Source of the DNA: Syntrophaceae bacterium
GTDB lineage: Bacteria > Desulfobacterota > SM23-61
Assembly: GCA_003154025.1 (NCBI GenBank)
Contig: PMCE01000174.1
Span: forward strand, 45,378 to 53,566
Direction of reading: 5' to 3'
DNA: 8,189 bases
Below the pieces are notes generated by a model. It worked only from the letters and a program-made list of their open reading frames with translations. It was not told the origin of the DNA and did not search any database. Below are positions 6,218 to 8,189 of the stretch, in pieces (the stretch's first letter is position 1; each line of letters opens with the position of its first letter). The position numbers and the translations under genes are program-made.

Positions 6218-6504
6218 AGAACCAGGTGCGCGTGGAGATTCTGGGCCGGGAATACACGATCAGAAGCGACGAAGGAGAGGAACGGGTAAAAAAGATTGCG
6301 GAATACGTGGATGAGAAGTTGAAGAAGATCTCCGAAGGTACCAGAACCACCTCAACTCTCAACGCGGCGATTTTAGCGGCCATGGATATTGCCAACGATT
6401 ATTTCGAGGCCCTGGAGGGGCGGAGCCATCTGCATCAGAAGGTTGAAGAGATCGAGACGAAGTCGGGTCAGTTGATTGAGATGATTAATGCCAGGATTCG
6501 TTAG
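6214..6504 (+). CDS. zapA: Cell division protein ZapA
   Basis: This 96-residue protein has the ZapA layout. An N-terminal globular part carries VRVEILGREYTIRSDEGEERVKKIAEYVDEKLKKI (residues 5-39), which is the typical ZapA opening. A middle helix with LNAAILAAMDIANDYFEA (49-66) follows, then a C-terminal coiled coil that ends in LIEMINARI. ZapA binds and bundles FtsZ filaments at the division site in the cytoplasm. The start ATG overlaps the zapB stop, with GGGAAAGGG just upstream. A 6S RNA gene follows within 20 bp, an order also known in Escherichia coli (zapA-ssrS), which supports both calls. Confidence 0.92.
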   Translation: MKNQVRVEILGREYTIRSDEGEERVKKIAEYVDEKLKKISEGTRTTSTLNAAILAAMDIANDYFEALEGRSHLHQKVEEIETKSGQLIEMINARIR

Positions 6505-6520
6505 GGAGAAAAACAGCGAT

Positions 6521-6702
6521 CCCCTGCGGTGTTTGTGATGATGCCCCTATTCTTTGAGCCAACAGCGAAAGAACGGGAGCTGTCCCTTGTTGCGGCTGGC
6601 AGGTCCCGGTCCTTCGGGACCCAGGGAAAGCCAAAAGCAATAATATGGCGCCCACCTAGATACCTAGGTTCAAAAAGAAAGCATCACACGGCACTCGCGG
6701 GG
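6521..6702 (+). ncRNA. ssrS: 6S RNA
   Basis: The segment folds as 6S RNA does, a rod with a large central bubble that mimics an open promoter and binds sigma70-RNA polymerase. Closing stem: CCCCTGCGGTG (6521-6531) with CACTCGCGGGG (6692-6702), one bulge or mismatch zone, then TGTGATG (6534-6540) with CATCACA (6682-6688). Central bubble: about 6541-6586 and 6644-6681, with small hairpins GGGA/TCCC (6575-6586) and CCTAG/CTAGG near 6654-6667. Terminal stem: TTGTTGC (6587-6593) with GCAATAA (6637-6643), GGCT with AGCC, and a perfect GGTCCCG/CGGGACC hairpin (6602-6621). The length of about 182 nt is normal. The position directly after zapA is conserved. Ends are estimated from the outer stem. Confidence 0.88.
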
Positions 6703-6704
6703 GT

Positions 6705-7064
6705 TCCCCACCGGGGAGGATTCTCCCTCTTCGATCTTTTGAAGATTCATCCTGAAGGGTGCCAGTCCGGAAGGGGATTCATGGAGGGAATCGAGGAAGC
6801 TCGCTCGGCGGAGGCCGTCCAGATATGGAACCAGAGGAAATCAATTCTTGGCCCTGAATCGGAATAAGAGGAAACAAGGTCTTGCTTCTTCCCGGGAAAA
6901 AACCAGGGTTTTGACCGTCGATCCGCACGGGGGCCATTCAGAAAATTTCTCTTTCCCTCGTTTCTTCCTCTTGCTCTCCTTTCCATCCATGGAATCATTC
7001 CGGCGGAGAGATCCGGAGAAAGGACTCCCGGGGATTTTATTGACCCAGAAAAGGACTCTGCATC
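6705..7064 (+). other. Gene-poor stretch between 6S RNA and rny
   Basis: No convincing gene is seen in these 360 bases. A 28-codon frame (ATG 6781 to TAA 6867) has AAGGGG four bases upstream but no recognisable motif. Bases 6946-6984 are a pyrimidine tract (37 of 39, with only two G), C-rich and G-poor, which could serve as a Rho loading site or simply an unstructured leader. TTGACC at 6911-6916 has no good partner -10 box. A weak bulged hairpin at 7011-7035 is followed by TTTT. The promoter of rny is therefore not resolved. Confidence 0.5.
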
Positions 7065-8189
7065 GTGGACCTATATAGCCTATATGGAATGATCGGAATC
7101 GGGCTGATCGCCCTGGCGATCGGCATAGGGGCCGGCCTGCTTCTGCACAAGAAGCTGGCGGCCGCGCGGACCCGCCTGTCCGAGCAGAAGACTCGGGAAG
7201 TCGTCGAGGAAGCGAAAAGAAAGGCCGAAGCCCTGCGTCGGGAGGCTGAACTCCAGGCCAAGGACTACCTCTTCCAAGCCAAGGCGGAGTTCGAGGCCGA
7301 GGTCAAGGAGCGACGCCAGGAGATCGGGAACATGGAGAAACGCCTTCTCCAGAAAGAGGAAAATCTGGAGAAACGGATCGATCTCTTCGACCAGAAGGAA
7401 GGGAACCTGTCCAAGCGGGAAAAAACCATCCTGCAGCAGGAAAAAAACGTCACCGAGATGGAGAAGAAGTTTCAGAATCTCATCGGGGAGCAGCGCCAAC
7501 TCCTCGAGCGGATCGCCGGAATCTCAGCCGAAGAAGCCAAAGAAAGGTTCATGAAGCTGGTGGAGAGCGAGATGCGCCACGAGAGCGCCAAACTCATCAA
7601 ACGCATCGAGGAAGAAACGCAGATCCAGGCGGAGAACAAAGCGCGCGAGATCGTCGTTAACGCCATCCAGCGCTACGCCGCGGATTACGTGGCGGAGGAG
7701 ACCGTTTCCGTGGTGAACCTTCCGAACGAAGAGATGAAAGGGAGGATTATCGGAAGGGAAGGGCGGAATATCCGCGCTTTAGAGGCGGCCTGTGGGGTGG
7801 ACCTGATCGTGGATGACACGCCCGAAGCGGTGATCATCTCCGGCTTCAACCCCATCCGCAGGGAGATCGCCCGCATCACCCTGGAACGGCTGATCACCGA
7901 CGGCCGCATCCATCCGGGGCGGATCGAAGAGATCGTGGCCAAGGCAGGGGAGGAGATCGAGAAGGCCATCCGGGAGAGCGGAGAACGGGCTACCTTTGAC
8001 GTGGGCGTGCACGGGATCAACCCCGAACTGGTCAAATTGATCGGCAAGCTCAAATACCGCACCAGCTTCGCCCAGAACGTATACCAGCACTCCCTGGAAG
8101 TGGCTTTTCTAGCGGGCACCATGGCCGCGGAGTTGGGAGTCAACGTGAAGCAGGCCAAGCGGGCCGGGCTCCTGCACGACATCGGGAAG
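7065..8189 (+). CDS. rny: Ribonuclease Y, N-terminal 375 residues (3' truncated by window)
   Basis: RNase Y is a membrane-anchored endoribonuclease that starts decay of many mRNAs. The visible part has an N-terminal transmembrane helix (about 8-28, [19 protein letters not shown]), a long charged coiled coil (about 30-200), a KH RNA-binding domain (about 210-275) with the GXXG loop in [12 protein letters not shown] (226-237), and the start of the HD hydrolase domain with His342 (YQHSLEVA) and the metal-binding pair His371-Asp372 in LLHDIGK at the edge. Family members have about 520 residues, so roughly 145 are missing. The GTG at 7065 is the first possible start after an in-frame TGA at 7041 and has AAAAGGA about nine bases upstream; ATG 7089 would cut the membrane helix. 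No frame disruption is seen. Confidence 0.96.
   Translation, partial: MDLYSLYGMIGIGLIALAIGIGAGLLLHKKLAAARTRLSEQKTREVVEEAKRKAEALRREAELQAKDYLFQAKAEFEAEVKERRQEIGNMEKRLLQKEENLEKRIDLFDQKEGNLSKREKTILQQEKNVTEMEKKFQNLIGEQRQLLERIAGISAEEAKERFMKLVESEMRHESAKLIKRIEEETQIQAENKAREIVVNAIQRYAADYVAEETVSVVNLPNEEMKGRIIGREGRNIRALEAACGVDLIVDDTPEAVIISGFNPIRREIARITLERLITDGRIHPGRIEEIVAKAGEEIEKAIRESGERATFDVGVHGINPELVKLIGKLKYRTSFAQNVYQHSLEVAFLAGTMAAELGVNVKQAKRAGLLHDIGK

Noticed and set aside
6529..6867. ORF of 112 codons over the 6S RNA
   Set aside because: It covers the 6S RNA fold, has no domain-like pattern, and its codons follow RNA stems rather than protein constraint.
6848..7078. ORF of 76 codons upstream of rny
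   Set aside because: No ribosome site or recognisable motif; composition reflects the pyrimidine-rich leader.
7685..8182. Minus-strand ORF opposite rny
   Set aside because: The + strand frame encodes an unmistakable RNase Y with KH and HD motifs; the antisense frame is a shadow.

Overview
The window looks like a chromosome segment from an anaerobic, moderately GC-rich bacterium. [FeFe]-hydrogenase maturation genes, many two-component proteins, and the order zapB-zapA-6S RNA-rny suggest a Desulfobacterota (deltaproteobacterial) lineage. This placement is inferred from gene content and style, not from a marker tree. All supported genes are on the + strand.

Region A (1-2693) is a signalling block: the C-terminal half of a sensor histidine kinase cut by the window edge, a stand-alone receiver protein with an enlarged beta4-alpha4 segment, and a receiver-PAS-histidine kinase hybrid. 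No DNA-binding output domain is visible, so the block looks like a phosphorelay whose final output lies elsewhere or acts by protein contact.

Region B (2694-5720) is a hydrogenase-maturation block: a TM1266-type small regulator, hydG and hydE. HydG makes the Fe(CO)2(CN)-bearing synthon and HydE processes it during H-cluster assembly. HydF and the hydrogenase itself are not in the window. The block is preceded by a leader that holds a long hairpin built from 7-nt units and then a very strong intrinsic terminator ending two bases before the Shine-Dalgarno of the first gene. This arrangement suggests attenuation or strict insulation. A second hairpin with 7-nt periodicity lies between hydG and hydE.

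Region C (5721-8189) is a housekeeping block: an inverted-repeat intergenic segment, a sigma70-like promoter, zapB and zapA (Z-ring factors, overlapping by 4 bp), a 6S RNA gene recognised from its fold and position, a 360-nt gene-poor leader, and the first 375 codons of rny (RNase Y) running off the right edge.

The most interesting items are the terminator-in-leader arrangement before the hydrogenase maturation genes, the two heptad-periodic hairpins flanking hydG and its regulator, and the signalling trio without an output domain. I found no CRISPR array, transposase, tRNA or clear novel defence system.
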